From an uncultured Eggerthellaceae bacterium (GTDB lineage: Bacteria; Actinomycetota; Coriobacteriia; Coriobacteriales; Eggerthellaceae), in NCBI GenBank assembly GCA_934670115.1, contig CAKUOV010000028.1, forward strand, positions 1-32,871: 32,871 bases of DNA, read 5' to 3'. Below, in pieces: positions 1-7,135 of the stretch (the stretch's first letter is position 1; each line of letters opens with the position of its first letter). A model generated the notes under the pieces. The model did no database searches, was not told the origin of the DNA, and saw nothing but the letters and a program-made list of their open reading frames with translations. A program made the translations under genes and the position numbers.

Positions 1-76
1 ACCGCCGTGTACGGAACCGTTCGCACGGTGGTGTGAGAGGACGGCACGCCGAATAACGACGTGCCTCCTACTCGAT
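1..76 (+). mobile_element. 3' end of a group II intron (domains V and VI)
   Basis: Bases 1-9 (ACCGCCGTG) pair with 24-32 (CACGGTGGT, one G-U). Inside, ACG (11-13) pairs with CGT (18-20) around a GAAC loop, with an unpaired CG at 22-23: the domain V layout. Domain VI follows: GAG (35-37) with CTC (71-73), AGGA (38-41) with TCCT (66-69), GGCACG (43-48) with CGTGCC (60-65). A70 is left bulged, 7 bases from a terminal AT at 75-76, as expected of the branch-point adenosine and the AY 3' end. The reverse transcriptase/maturase and the 5' part would lie upstream, outside the window. The structure is read by eye from the sequence; the intron class is not assigned. Confidence 0.85.
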
Positions 77-175
77 TGCATTGGGGCGTGCGAAGGGGCG
101 GGCGAGCGATCGAGCTGCAGGTGGGCAACGGGCGAATGGCTGAGCGACTGACAGGGCAGGCGGGTGGCGTGAGAA

Positions 176-208
176 TTGTTGACAAAAGGTGGGGTAATTT
201 GACAACAA
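176..208 (+). repeat. Palindromic intergenic repeat, copy 1
   Basis: This 33-base copy starts TTGTTGACAAAA and ends TTTGACAACAA, around a GGTGGGGTAA core. The 11-base arms are inverted repeats of each other with one mismatch. The same sequence, reverse-complemented and shorter by one A, occurs at 5976-6007. The pair flanks tig, the LeuA-like gene and the fusion gene. It may be a dispersed REP/MITE-like element or a regulator-binding site; the sequence cannot tell which. Confidence 0.75.
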
Positions 209-283
209 ATCGGAAACCGTCGCCGCTCCCCAAAAAAATGCTCTTTTGTTTAATGTTATGCTGCCATATTGCAATAGGTAAGC

Positions 284-289
284 TACAAT
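284..289 (+). promoter_or_regulatory. Possible -10 element for tig
   Basis: TACAAT lies 62 bases before the trigger factor start in an AT-rich stretch. No good -35 hexamer sits at the right distance, and an alternative extended -10 (TGtTATGCT, 254-262) is also possible, so this is only a candidate. Confidence 0.3.
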
Positions 290-350
290 TCCAAGTTGGA
301 AAAAATGGGTTGAATGGCATACGAGTTATTTTTGGGGGAGAAGTAAAAAC

Positions 351-1679
351 ATGAAGGTAACTCAGAAGAAAATTGATGGTGGCAAGTATTTGCTGGATTG
401 CGTTGCCTCCGAAGAGGACGTCTCGAAGGCGTTCTATACCGCCTCTGTGGAGTTCGCAAGCCAAATGGGTCTGCGTCCGCAGAAGGACATCACGGTCGAG
501 CAGGCGTGTCGCGACCAGCTGGGCATTACCGATCTGGACTCCATGGTTCAGGGTCGCGCCCTTGAGCTGATTGCCCCCATGGCTCTGGACAAGAAAGACA
601 TTATTCCGCTGTTCCCGCCTACGCCTATGGGAACTACCGAATTCAAGCGCGGCAAGAAGTTCGCATTTACCATGACGGTTACTCCGAAGCCTGCTTACGA
701 GCTGACTTCCTATGACCCCGTTGAGTTCACCTTCCCGTCGTTTACTCCCGATTTGTCGGGTGTGGACGATCAGATCAAGCGCATTGCCGAACAGTACGCT
801 GGTTACGGCACCGCCCCTGAGCAGCACGAAGTGCGCAAGGGCGATACCTGCTTGATTTCCATCGACGCTGCCGTTGATGGCGTACCGCTGGCCGGCTTGA
901 ACACGCCGGGTCGTCCCTACACGGCTGGCGAAGGCTATATGCCCCCGCAATTCGATGAAGCTGTTATTGGCATGAAGCCGGGCGAAACAAAGACGTTCTC
1001 GTTCGAGGCTCCCGATTGGGATCCCGAAAAGGGCGAGGTCATGCAGAACGTTCACTGCACCGTTGAGGTAAAGGAGCTGCAGGAAAAGCAGGTTCCCGAG
1101 ATTGACGACGAGTGGGTTAAGACCTATATGCCCATGTATCGCAGCTTGGAGGACTTCCGTCATTCCTTGGAAGATCAGTTCACCGCTATGCAGCGCGAAC
1201 GGTATGATAACGCCCTGCGCGGTCAGGCCGCTGCGGCTCTGACCAGCCGCTTCCAGGGTTCCATTGCCGATGAAGCATACGAAATCACCAGCAAAATGAT
1301 TCAGGACAACTTGCGTCAGGAAATCTCCGCGCAGGGTATGACCTGGGATCAATTCCTTGAGGAAAACGGTGGAGCTCAGCAAGTCAATATGCTCATGATG
1401 ATGCAAACGCGTCAGCAGCTGGTTACCGGCTTTGCGCTGGATGCCGTATTCCGCAAGAAGAAGCTGGTTGTTTCCGAGGAAGATATTATGGACGCATGCA
1501 AGAACATGAATCCACAATATCCTTCCCGTGTACGCAAGGAATTAGAGGACACTGGCCGCAATTTCGTGTTACGCGAAAGTGCCGAACGCGTGTGCGCTGC
1601 TAAGTACTTAGTGAAGCATGCAATCATTCACGAGCCGGTGAAAGACAACCAGGAAACTCCTACGGAAGCTGCCGAATAG
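351..1679 (+). CDS. tig: Trigger factor-like chaperone / peptidyl-prolyl isomerase (divergent)
   Basis: 442 residues, the usual trigger factor length. The order is an N-terminal ribosome-binding-like domain (about 1-140), an FKBP-type isomerase domain (about 150-245, with KGDTCLISIDAAVDG and the GEGYMPPQFDEAVIGMKPGE region matching the family's G-x-x-PGFE-x-x-I-x-G-x-K-x-GE pattern), and a helical C-terminal domain beginning near VPEIDDEWV. The family acts at the ribosome exit tunnel on nascent chains. The ribosome-docking signature (GFRxGKxP) is degenerate here: around residues 40-47 it reads GLRPQKDI. Either docking is altered or this is a specialised paralogue. The start follows a GGGGGAG ribosome site 9 bases upstream. 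A terminator follows the gene, so it is probably transcribed alone. Confidence 0.85.
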   Translation: MKVTQKKIDGGKYLLDCVASEEDVSKAFYTASVEFASQMGLRPQKDITVEQACRDQLGITDLDSMVQGRALELIAPMALDKKDIIPLFPPTPMGTTEFKRGKKFAFTMTVTPKPAYELTSYDPVEFTFPSFTPDLSGVDDQIKRIAEQYAGYGTAPEQHEVRKGDTCLISIDAAVDGVPLAGLNTPGRPYTAGEGYMPPQFDEAVIGMKPGETKTFSFEAPDWDPEKGEVMQNVHCTVEVKELQEKQVPEIDDEWVKTYMPMYRSLEDFRHSLEDQFTAMQRERYDNALRGQAAAALTSRFQGSIADEAYEITSKMIQDNLRQEISAQGMTWDQFLEENGGAQQVNMLMMMQTRQQLVTGFALDAVFRKKKLVVSEEDIMDACKNMNPQYPSRVRKELEDTGRNFVLRESAERVCAAKYLVKHAIIHEPVKDNQETPTEAAE

Positions 1680-1704
1680 TATCCGTGTTTCAAGGGTTAT
1701 CGAA

Positions 1705-1738
1705 GCCGCCGGTCCGTGAGGGTCGGCGGTTTTTGTTT
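1705..1738 (+). terminator. Rho-independent terminator after tig
   Basis: GCCGCCG (1705-1711) pairs with CGGCGGT (1724-1730), with a further inner CC/GG pairing around a GTGA loop, followed by TTTTTGTTT. It starts 26 bases after the tig stop codon. Confidence 0.85.
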
Positions 1739-2045
1739 GCCCCTGCTTGGCTCGTTGCCCCTTTTGGTTGCATGCGAAAAATTTCAAAGCAGCGAATTGC
1801 GCTGATTGTGGGGTAAAAGTGCTGCTCGCGCCTTGAAAGGCGAAAGCAGAGTAAAATACTAGGTTCGTACGCTTATTTCGCAGAACGGAAAGCAAGAAGA
1901 ACGCGAGAGCGAGAATCGCAAAATCGTGCAGACCGCAAAACAAGAATTGCACACGCAACGTAAAGCGCGAAACGCGAAACCGCGAACGTACGACCAAAAA
2001 TGTAAGAACCAAATGAACATATAGAGGCACGAACAAGGAGAAAAA
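1739..2045. other. Intergenic region and T-poor leader upstream of the LeuA-like gene
   Basis: No gene is seen here. After the promoter at 1833-1860 there is a leader of about 180 bases that is strikingly poor in T and rich in A/C/G, especially 1885-1990, with short repeated CGCGAAA/CGCGAAC units near 1967-1987. Such a transcript would be largely unpaired. AAGGAG at 2035-2040 is the ribosome site for the ATG at 2046. Confidence 0.55.
1833..1860 (+). promoter_or_regulatory. Putative sigma-70-type promoter for the LeuA-like/fusion operon
   Basis: TTGAAA (1833-1838) and AATACT (1855-1860) are separated by 16 bases. It is the best candidate between the tig terminator and the next gene and implies a leader of about 180 bases. 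Confidence 0.5.
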
Positions 2046-3461
2046 ATGAAAGACGTACGCGTCTGCGATGTAACCATGAAACAGTTTGCCCGCTCAAAGG
2101 CATTCTCTCTTTCCTTCAAAGAAAAACTGGAAACGGCGAAGCTGCTTGATCGCCTGGGTGCTTCCGTCATTGAAATCGAAGGCATTGAGCGCGCCAAGGC
2201 CGATAGCTTGTTGATCAAGTCAATCGCATCTATCGCGAAAAACAGCATGCTGGCTGTTCCGGTGGCGCTTGGTGGTGAAAACCTTGAGCTGACCTGGAAG
2301 TCTTTGGCTGAAGCGAAGAATGCTCGCTTGCAGGTTGAGGCATCGGTAAGCCCCGCTCAGATTGAGTACATTTACCGTAAGAAGGCGGCCGCTATGGCGC
2401 AAAGCATTGAGGACACCATTAAGATGTGCGCCGAAAAAACATCGAACGTTGAATTTGTTGCCATCGACGCCGGTCGCTCGGACATGGATTACCTGGAAGA
2501 CGTAATTGCCCAGGCAATCAAAGCCGGTGCAACCACTGTCACGGTGTGTGACACGGCAGGAAAGATGCTGCCCGGCGAATTCGCGCAGTTCATTCGCGAT
2601 TTGTATCAGGCCATTCCTGCTTTGGCAAACGTGGCGTTGGGTGTTTCCTGCAGCGATGACTTGGCCATGGCCGATGCATGCGTGATTGCCGCCGTTATGG
2701 AAGGTGCGGGCGAAATCAAAACGGCATCGTATGCCCTGAACGTTGCTTCCACGGAAAAAATCGCAAAAATCCTCTCGGCAAAACAGGACGCGTGCCAGGC
2801 AACATGCTCGGTTCGCACCACGGAAATCGATCGTATCACGGCTCAAATCGCGCGCATTTGCGAAGGTGGCGAAGCGAAGGGCGCCGCGCTTTCCGCTGCG
2901 GCCATCCAAAGCGATGAAACCATGGTGCTCACGGTGCACGACAACCAAGAGCAAGTGATGGCGTGCGTAGAGAAGTTGGGCTACGACCTTTCCGCAGAAG
3001 ACGCCTTGGCAGTGTACGAGGCGTTCGTGCGCATTGCCTCCAAGAAAGAAAAAGTGGGCAGCCTGGAGTTGGACGCCATTGTGGCAAGTGCCGCGCTGCA
3101 GGTTCCGCCGACGTACGTGCTGGACAGCTACGTTATTAATGCAAGCAACATTGCAACTGCTTCCGCTCACGTGAAAATGGCGAAAAACGGCGAGATGATT
3201 GAGAGCATCGTTTTGGGCGATGGCCCCATTGATGCTGCGTTCCATGCTATCGAGAAGATTATCGGCCGCCGCTATGAGCTGGACGGATTCCAGATTCAGG
3301 CTGTGACCGAGGGTCAGGAAGCCATGGGCGAGGCCGTGATCAAGCTGGTCTCCGACGGCAAAGTGTATTCGGGCCGCGGTATTTCGACCGACATTATTGG
3401 CTCGAGCATTCACGCCTACATCAACGCTTTGAACAAAATCGTCTACGAGGAGCAAAACTAA
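2046..3461 (+). CDS. LeuA-like (2-isopropylmalate synthase family) protein with a degenerate active site
   Basis: 471 residues with full LeuA architecture: an HMGL-type TIM barrel (about 1-270), a linker region, and a C-terminal LeuA regulatory/dimer domain (about 355-468) including ELDGFQIQAVTEGQEAMGEA and YSGRGISTDIIGSSIHAYINAL. Family enzymes condense acetyl-CoA with a 2-oxoacid using a metal held by an HxH motif and an Arg/Asp from the N-terminal DTTLRDGEQS. Here the N-terminal motif reads DVTMKQFARS (8-17), so R and D are lost, and HCHNDLGMA reads SCSDDLAMA (201-209), so both metal-binding His are Ser. Classical synthase activity is therefore unlikely. The CDTAG strand motif (168-172) is kept. 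The stop overlaps the next start (TAATG), so the two proteins are probably made together. The cellular role is unknown. Confidence 0.75.
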   Translation: MKDVRVCDVTMKQFARSKAFSLSFKEKLETAKLLDRLGASVIEIEGIERAKADSLLIKSIASIAKNSMLAVPVALGGENLELTWKSLAEAKNARLQVEASVSPAQIEYIYRKKAAAMAQSIEDTIKMCAEKTSNVEFVAIDAGRSDMDYLEDVIAQAIKAGATTVTVCDTAGKMLPGEFAQFIRDLYQAIPALANVALGVSCSDDLAMADACVIAAVMEGAGEIKTASYALNVASTEKIAKILSAKQDACQATCSVRTTEIDRITAQIARICEGGEAKGAALSAAAIQSDETMVLTVHDNQEQVMACVEKLGYDLSAEDALAVYEAFVRIASKKEKVGSLELDAIVASAALQVPPTYVLDSYVINASNIATASAHVKMAKNGEMIESIVLGDGPIDAAFHAIEKIIGRRYELDGFQIQAVTEGQEAMGEAVIKLVSDGKVYSGRGISTDIIGSSIHAYINALNKIVYEEQN

Positions 3462-5971
3462 TGAAACTGTCTTTTTCCACAAAGGGTTGGTCTGAGCGTT
3501 CTTGGGACGAATTGGTAGGCCTGGCCGAAGAAATGGATTTCAATGGCATTGAAGTGTTCGATGTCGCTAAAAACGAAGAACTGGTGGGCAAAGGTGCGCC
3601 CTTCCACATCTACAACACGCACGCAACGGCGCGCGAGCTGCGCGAAAAAGGCCTGCAGATTCCGGTGCTCAACACGTCTGTTGACATTGCCGATGGCCAG
3701 GATCACACGAAGGAGCTCACGGCGTTCATCAACATTGCAAGCGAAGTGTTTGCAACGGGCGTGTGCGTAACTGCTGTTGCCGGCAACGAAGAGGCTGCGC
3801 GTGCCTCGCTTTCTGCAATTATGCCGTACGCTGAAGAAAAGCAAGTGTCGCTGCTCATTGAGACAACGGGCATTTATGCCGATACGGCGCGCCTGCGTGA
3901 GCTCATGGATGCGTATGCGAGCGATTACTTGGGCGCGTTGTGGTCGGTGCGTCATCCGTATTGGGAGTTTGAGGAAAAGCCTGCCATCACCATCCGCAAT
4001 TTGGGCGCCTATGTGAAGCATGTGCACCTGGTGGACTCCGAAGCCGACCACAGCCCCGCGCTGGTGGGTGAAGGTGTTTTGCCCCTGGACGAAGTAATGC
4101 TGGCGCTCTCTTCCATTGACTACGACGGCTTCATTTCGCTGGAATGGATGCCCGAATGGATGGAAGATGTGACCGAGCCCGAAATCATTCTGCCGCATTT
4201 TGTGAACTACATGGACCGCTTCGCCAGCACGAAGGGCGCGAAAGGTCGTTCGCTGCAGTGGAACCATGACAGCACTGGTCAGTTTGTGTGGCCTAAATAT
4301 GACCTGGTAGATTTGACGTTTCCGCAGGTGCTTGACCGGATTGTAGAAGAGTTCCCCAATCAGTATGCCTTCAAGTACACTACGCTTGACTACACGCGCA
4401 CTTACGAAGAATTCCGCGAGGACGTGGATGACTTCGCGCGTGCGCTGGTGAGCATGGGCGTGAAGCCGGGTAGCAAAGTGGCTATTTGGGCAACGAATGT
4501 GCCTGCGTGGTACATCACGTTCTGGGCGGCAACAAAAATCGGCGCCGTACTGGTAACGGTGAACACCGCATACAAGATTCACGAAGCGGAGTACCTGTTC
4601 AGGCAATCTGATACGCACACGATTGTCATGATCGACCGTGCGCTGGACTCCAATTACGCGCAAATCATCAACGAGCTGTGCCCCGAAATCAAAGATACGG
4701 TGCCCGGCGAGCAGCTGCATTGCAAGAAGCTGCCGTTCTTGCGCAACGTGATTACCGTTGGCTTCAAAATGGCTGGCTGCCTGACGCTGGAAGAAGCCAT
4801 GGACCGCAGCTCGCTGGTGCCCAAAGAGGAAATTCTGCGCATGGCTGCTGCCGTTAAGCCTGATGACGTGTGCAATATGCAGTACACATCCGGCACCACG
4901 GGCTTCCCTAAGGGCGTTATGCTCACGCATCGCAACGTGGTGAACGACGGCAAGACCATCGGCGATCGCATGGGGTTGTCCACGGCTGACCGCATGATGA
5001 TCCAAGTGCCCATGTTCCACTGCTTCGGCATGGTTTTGTCCATGACCAGCTCCATGACGCACGGTGCAACCATGTGCCCCATGCCGTATTTCTCGGCGAA
5101 GGCGTCGCTTTCTTGCATTACACAGGAGCGCATAACGTGCTTCAACGGCGTGCCGACCATGTTCATTGCCATGTTCAACCATCCGGATTACAAGAAGACC
5201 GACTTCTCGCATATGCGCACGGGTATTATGGCGGGTGCTGGATGCCCCGCTGACCTGATGAAACGTGCAGCGCAGCCCGATGAGATGAACATGACGGGCA
5301 TTGTTTCTGTGTACGGTCAGACTGAAAGCGCGCCCGGCTCTACCATGAGCGAGTGGACCGATTCGCTTGACCTGCGCACCGAGACTGTGGGTCACGATTT
5401 CCCCTATATCGAGTGCAAGATCGTAGACCCCGAAACGGGCGAGGAAGTGCCCGATGGCGAAAACGGCGAGTTCTGCAGCCGCGGCTACAACACCATGAAG
5501 GGCTACTACAAAATGCCCAACGAGACGCGCGGCGCGGTTGATGCGGAAGGCTGGCTGCATTCTGGTGACTTGGCATGTCGCGTGTACAACGAGCGCTACA
5601 CCGACAAGAAGGGCAAGATGCTGCCCACGTACGTGATTACCGGTCGCTTGAAGGACATGATTATTCGCGGTGGCGAGAATCTGTATCCCAAAGAGATCGA
5701 GGACTTCGTTTACACGCATCCCAAGGTGCAAGATGTGCAGGTCGTGGGCGTGCCCGACAAGAAATACGGCGAAGAGGCCGCGGCGTGCATCATTTTGAAG
5801 GACGGCGAGGAAATGACCGAGGAAGAGATGCGCACGTTTATGGTCGAGCGCATTGCGCGTCACAAGGTTCCGCGCTACATCAAGTTTGTGGATTCGTTCC
5901 CCATGAACGCCGCAGGCAAGATTCTGAAGTACAAGATGCGCGAAGAGCTTGCAGAAGAATACGGCTGCTAG
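3461..5971 (+). CDS. Fusion: xylose-isomerase-like TIM barrel + AMP-forming acyl-CoA synthetase
   Basis: 836 residues in two parts. Residues 1 to about 255 resemble sugar phosphate isomerase/epimerases (AP endonuclease 2 superfamily), with likely metal ligands retained: E134 (LLIETTG), H165 (SVRHPYW), H187/H189 and D192 (KHVHLVDS), and E228 (ISLEW). Residues from about 280 to 836 form an acyl-CoA synthetase: nucleotide loop YTSGTTGFPKG (475-485), YGQTE (618-622), SGDL (701-704), the GRLKDMIIRGGEN hinge (728-740) and the catalytic-type Lys at NAAGK (820). Such enzymes activate a carboxylate with ATP and load it onto CoA; the substrate cannot be predicted. There is no stop or frameshift between the domains. 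The start overlaps the LeuA-like stop by one base, implying translational coupling. I know of no characterised protein with this pairing. Confidence 0.85.
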   Translation: MKLSFSTKGWSERSWDELVGLAEEMDFNGIEVFDVAKNEELVGKGAPFHIYNTHATARELREKGLQIPVLNTSVDIADGQDHTKELTAFINIASEVFATGVCVTAVAGNEEAARASLSAIMPYAEEKQVSLLIETTGIYADTARLRELMDAYASDYLGALWSVRHPYWEFEEKPAITIRNLGAYVKHVHLVDSEADHSPALVGEGVLPLDEVMLALSSIDYDGFISLEWMPEWMEDVTEPEIILPHFVNYMDRFASTKGAKGRSLQWNHDSTGQFVWPKYDLVDLTFPQVLDRIVEEFPNQYAFKYTTLDYTRTYEEFREDVDDFARALVSMGVKPGSKVAIWATNVPAWYITFWAATKIGAVLVTVNTAYKIHEAEYLFRQSDTHTIVMIDRALDSNYAQIINELCPEIKDTVPGEQLHCKKLPFLRNVITVGFKMAGCLTLEEAMDRSSLVPKEEILRMAAAVKPDDVCNMQYTSGTTGFPKGVMLTHRNVVNDGKTIGDRMGLSTADRMMIQVPMFHCFGMVLSMTSSMTHGATMCPMPYFSAKASLSCITQERITCFNGVPTMFIAMFNHPDYKKTDFSHMRTGIMAGAGCPADLMKRAAQPDEMNMTGIVSVYGQTESAPGSTMSEWTDSLDLRTETVGHDFPYIECKIVDPETGEEVPDGENGEFCSRGYNTMKGYYKMPNETRGAVDAEGWLHSGDLACRVYNERYTDKKGKMLPTYVITGRLKDMIIRGGENLYPKEIEDFVYTHPKVQDVQVVGVPDKKYGEEAAACIILKDGEEMTEEEMRTFMVERIARHKVPRYIKFVDSFPMNAAGKILKYKMREELAEEYGC

Positions 5972-5975
5972 TCAA

Positions 5976-6007
5976 TTGTTGTCAAATTACCCCACCTTTG
6001 TCAACAA
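5976..6007 (-). repeat. Palindromic intergenic repeat, copy 2 (inverted)
   Basis: Read on the minus strand this equals the copy at 176-208 except for one missing A in the ACAAAAGG run (32 versus 33 bases). It begins 5 bases after the fusion gene's stop codon and overlaps the terminator hairpin, whose left arm lies inside the repeat. Confidence 0.75.
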
Positions 6008-6026
6008 AGGGTGGGGTTGTTGTTTT
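5989..6026 (+). terminator. Terminator after the LeuA-like/fusion operon
   Basis: ACCCCACCTTTG (5989-6000) pairs with CAAAGGGTGGGGT (6005-6017) through 12 pairs and one bulged G, with a TCAA loop, followed by TGTTGTTTT. The hairpin incorporates most of the palindromic repeat copy. Confidence 0.7.
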
Positions 6027-6150
6027 GGTGCATAGTAGGCGTCTGGTAGATGGGGAAACGGGCGCGGGATTATTCACGGATGTGAAAAAGACCCCGTCAC
6101 TTTTTAACATTGCACGCGAAGGCGTCGTGAGCGCGCCTTCTGCCTTGCAG

Positions 6151-6159
6151 TGTTATACT
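6151..6159 (+). promoter_or_regulatory. Extended -10 promoter directly at the lipid kinase start
   Basis: TGTTATACT is an extended -10 element (TGn plus TATACT at 6154-6159). The expected transcript start, 7-8 bases on, coincides with the ATG at 6167, suggesting a leaderless mRNA. No clear -35 is seen. Confidence 0.55.
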
Positions 6160-6166
6160 GGGGCGC

Positions 6167-7081
6167 ATGACAAATTGCCTGGGACATACGCTGCTCATTG
6201 TGAACCCCGCCTCCCAAAACGGGAAGGGAGCGGCTGCCGGTGCGCATGCTGCGCGTGTGCTTGAGCGGGCGGGTGTGGCGGTGGATTGCATTGCCACCAC
6301 GGCCCCTTTGCAAGCCGTGCAGCTGGCAACAGATGCCGCACTTCAGGGCTACCGAACGGTTATTGCCCTGGGCGGCGATGGTATCATTCACGAAGCTGCA
6401 AATGGCCTGATGGCCGTTGGGCAGGAAAAACGCCCTGTTTTCGGCATTATTCCTGTGGGCTCGGGCAACGATTATGCGCGCACGTTGAATATGTCCGAAG
6501 ACGTTGACACGGCTTGTGCCCAACTTTTGACGGGCGACATCCGCTCCGCCGACGTGGGGTTATGTAACGGCCAGTATTTCGTGCAAACGCTCTCGTTTGG
6601 CATTGATGCTGCCATTGCGCTTGACACCGTGCAGCGCCGCAAGCGCACGAACAAGACGGGTAACGCGCTGTACTTCGAGGCGGGTATCAATCAGCTGGTC
6701 TTTCATCGCGATATGCATTCCTATCAGGCGGTCTTCGACAACAATGCACCCGAGCAGGGGCAATCCCTGATATTTGCCGTGCAGCTGGGCTGTACGTATG
6801 GGGGCGGCTTTCGCGTTTGCCCCGATGCGCAGCTGGATGATGGTCTTTTCGACATTTGCATTGCGCACCCGCCCATTGGTTTGATTGGTGCTATTGCGCT
6901 TTTTGCGCGTGCTAAGAATGGAAAACATGTGGGCTCGGCAAGCATGGAGCTGCGCCGCGCGGCATGCCTTTCGGTTCAGTTCGAGCATAATGTCCCAGCT
7001 CAGATGGATGGCGAAGACTGCTCGGGCAGTAAATTTGACATTTCCCTTTCATCTCGCACGCTTTCAGTCCTTTTTGGCTAA
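6167..7081 (+). CDS. Diacylglycerol/lipid kinase (YegS/BmrU family)
   Basis: 304 residues, a typical length. The N-terminal catalytic domain shows IVNPASQNGKG (11-21), the GGDG nucleotide motif (69-72, in VIALGGDGIIHEAANGL) and IIPVGSGNDYART (94-106), which matches the family's P-x-G-T-x-N-D-x-A-R pattern. A beta-rich C-terminal half ends with the family's MDGE signature (PAQMDGEDC). The family phosphorylates diacylglycerol or related lipids at the cytoplasmic face of the membrane, feeding phosphatidate back into phospholipid synthesis. It stands upstream of two envelope acylation genes, so a role in recycling lipid released during envelope synthesis is plausible but inferred. There is no spaced ribosome site, consistent with leaderless translation. 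The exact lipid substrate is uncertain. Confidence 0.88.
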   Translation: MTNCLGHTLLIVNPASQNGKGAAAGAHAARVLERAGVAVDCIATTAPLQAVQLATDAALQGYRTVIALGGDGIIHEAANGLMAVGQEKRPVFGIIPVGSGNDYARTLNMSEDVDTACAQLLTGDIRSADVGLCNGQYFVQTLSFGIDAAIALDTVQRRKRTNKTGNALYFEAGINQLVFHRDMHSYQAVFDNNAPEQGQSLIFAVQLGCTYGGGFRVCPDAQLDDGLFDICIAHPPIGLIGAIALFARAKNGKHVGSASMELRRAACLSVQFEHNVPAQMDGEDCSGSKFDISLSSRTLSVLFG

Positions 7082-7135
7082 TAATAGTAAACTTACCTAT
7101 CACTTTTCTAAAACTGCGTTCGAAGGGATTCCTTC

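Larger units (their letters stand above)
77..350. other. Intergenic stretch between the group II intron and tig
   Basis: No convincing gene is seen. Bases 77-175 are GC-rich 3'-exon sequence of unknown origin. Bases 176-208 hold the palindromic repeat described separately. From about 240 the sequence becomes AT-rich and leads into the trigger factor start. A possible reading frame at 61-354 crosses the intron end and the repeat and shows no family resemblance. Confidence 0.6.

Noticed and set aside
61..354. Possible 97-codon gene before tig
   Set aside because: It runs through the group II intron end and the palindromic repeat, uses an uncommon start and resembles no family.
2220..3482. Open frame of 420 codons on the minus strand, opposite the LeuA-like gene
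   Set aside because: A codon-bias shadow of a well-supported plus-strand gene.
3458..5863. Open frame of 801 codons on the minus strand, opposite the fusion gene
   Set aside because: It has the same origin: codon-bias shadow, low-complexity composition, no ribosome site and no family features.
5575..6264. 229-codon frame overlapping the fusion gene end
   Set aside because: It is out of frame with the acyl-CoA synthetase and crosses the terminator and the lipid kinase promoter.
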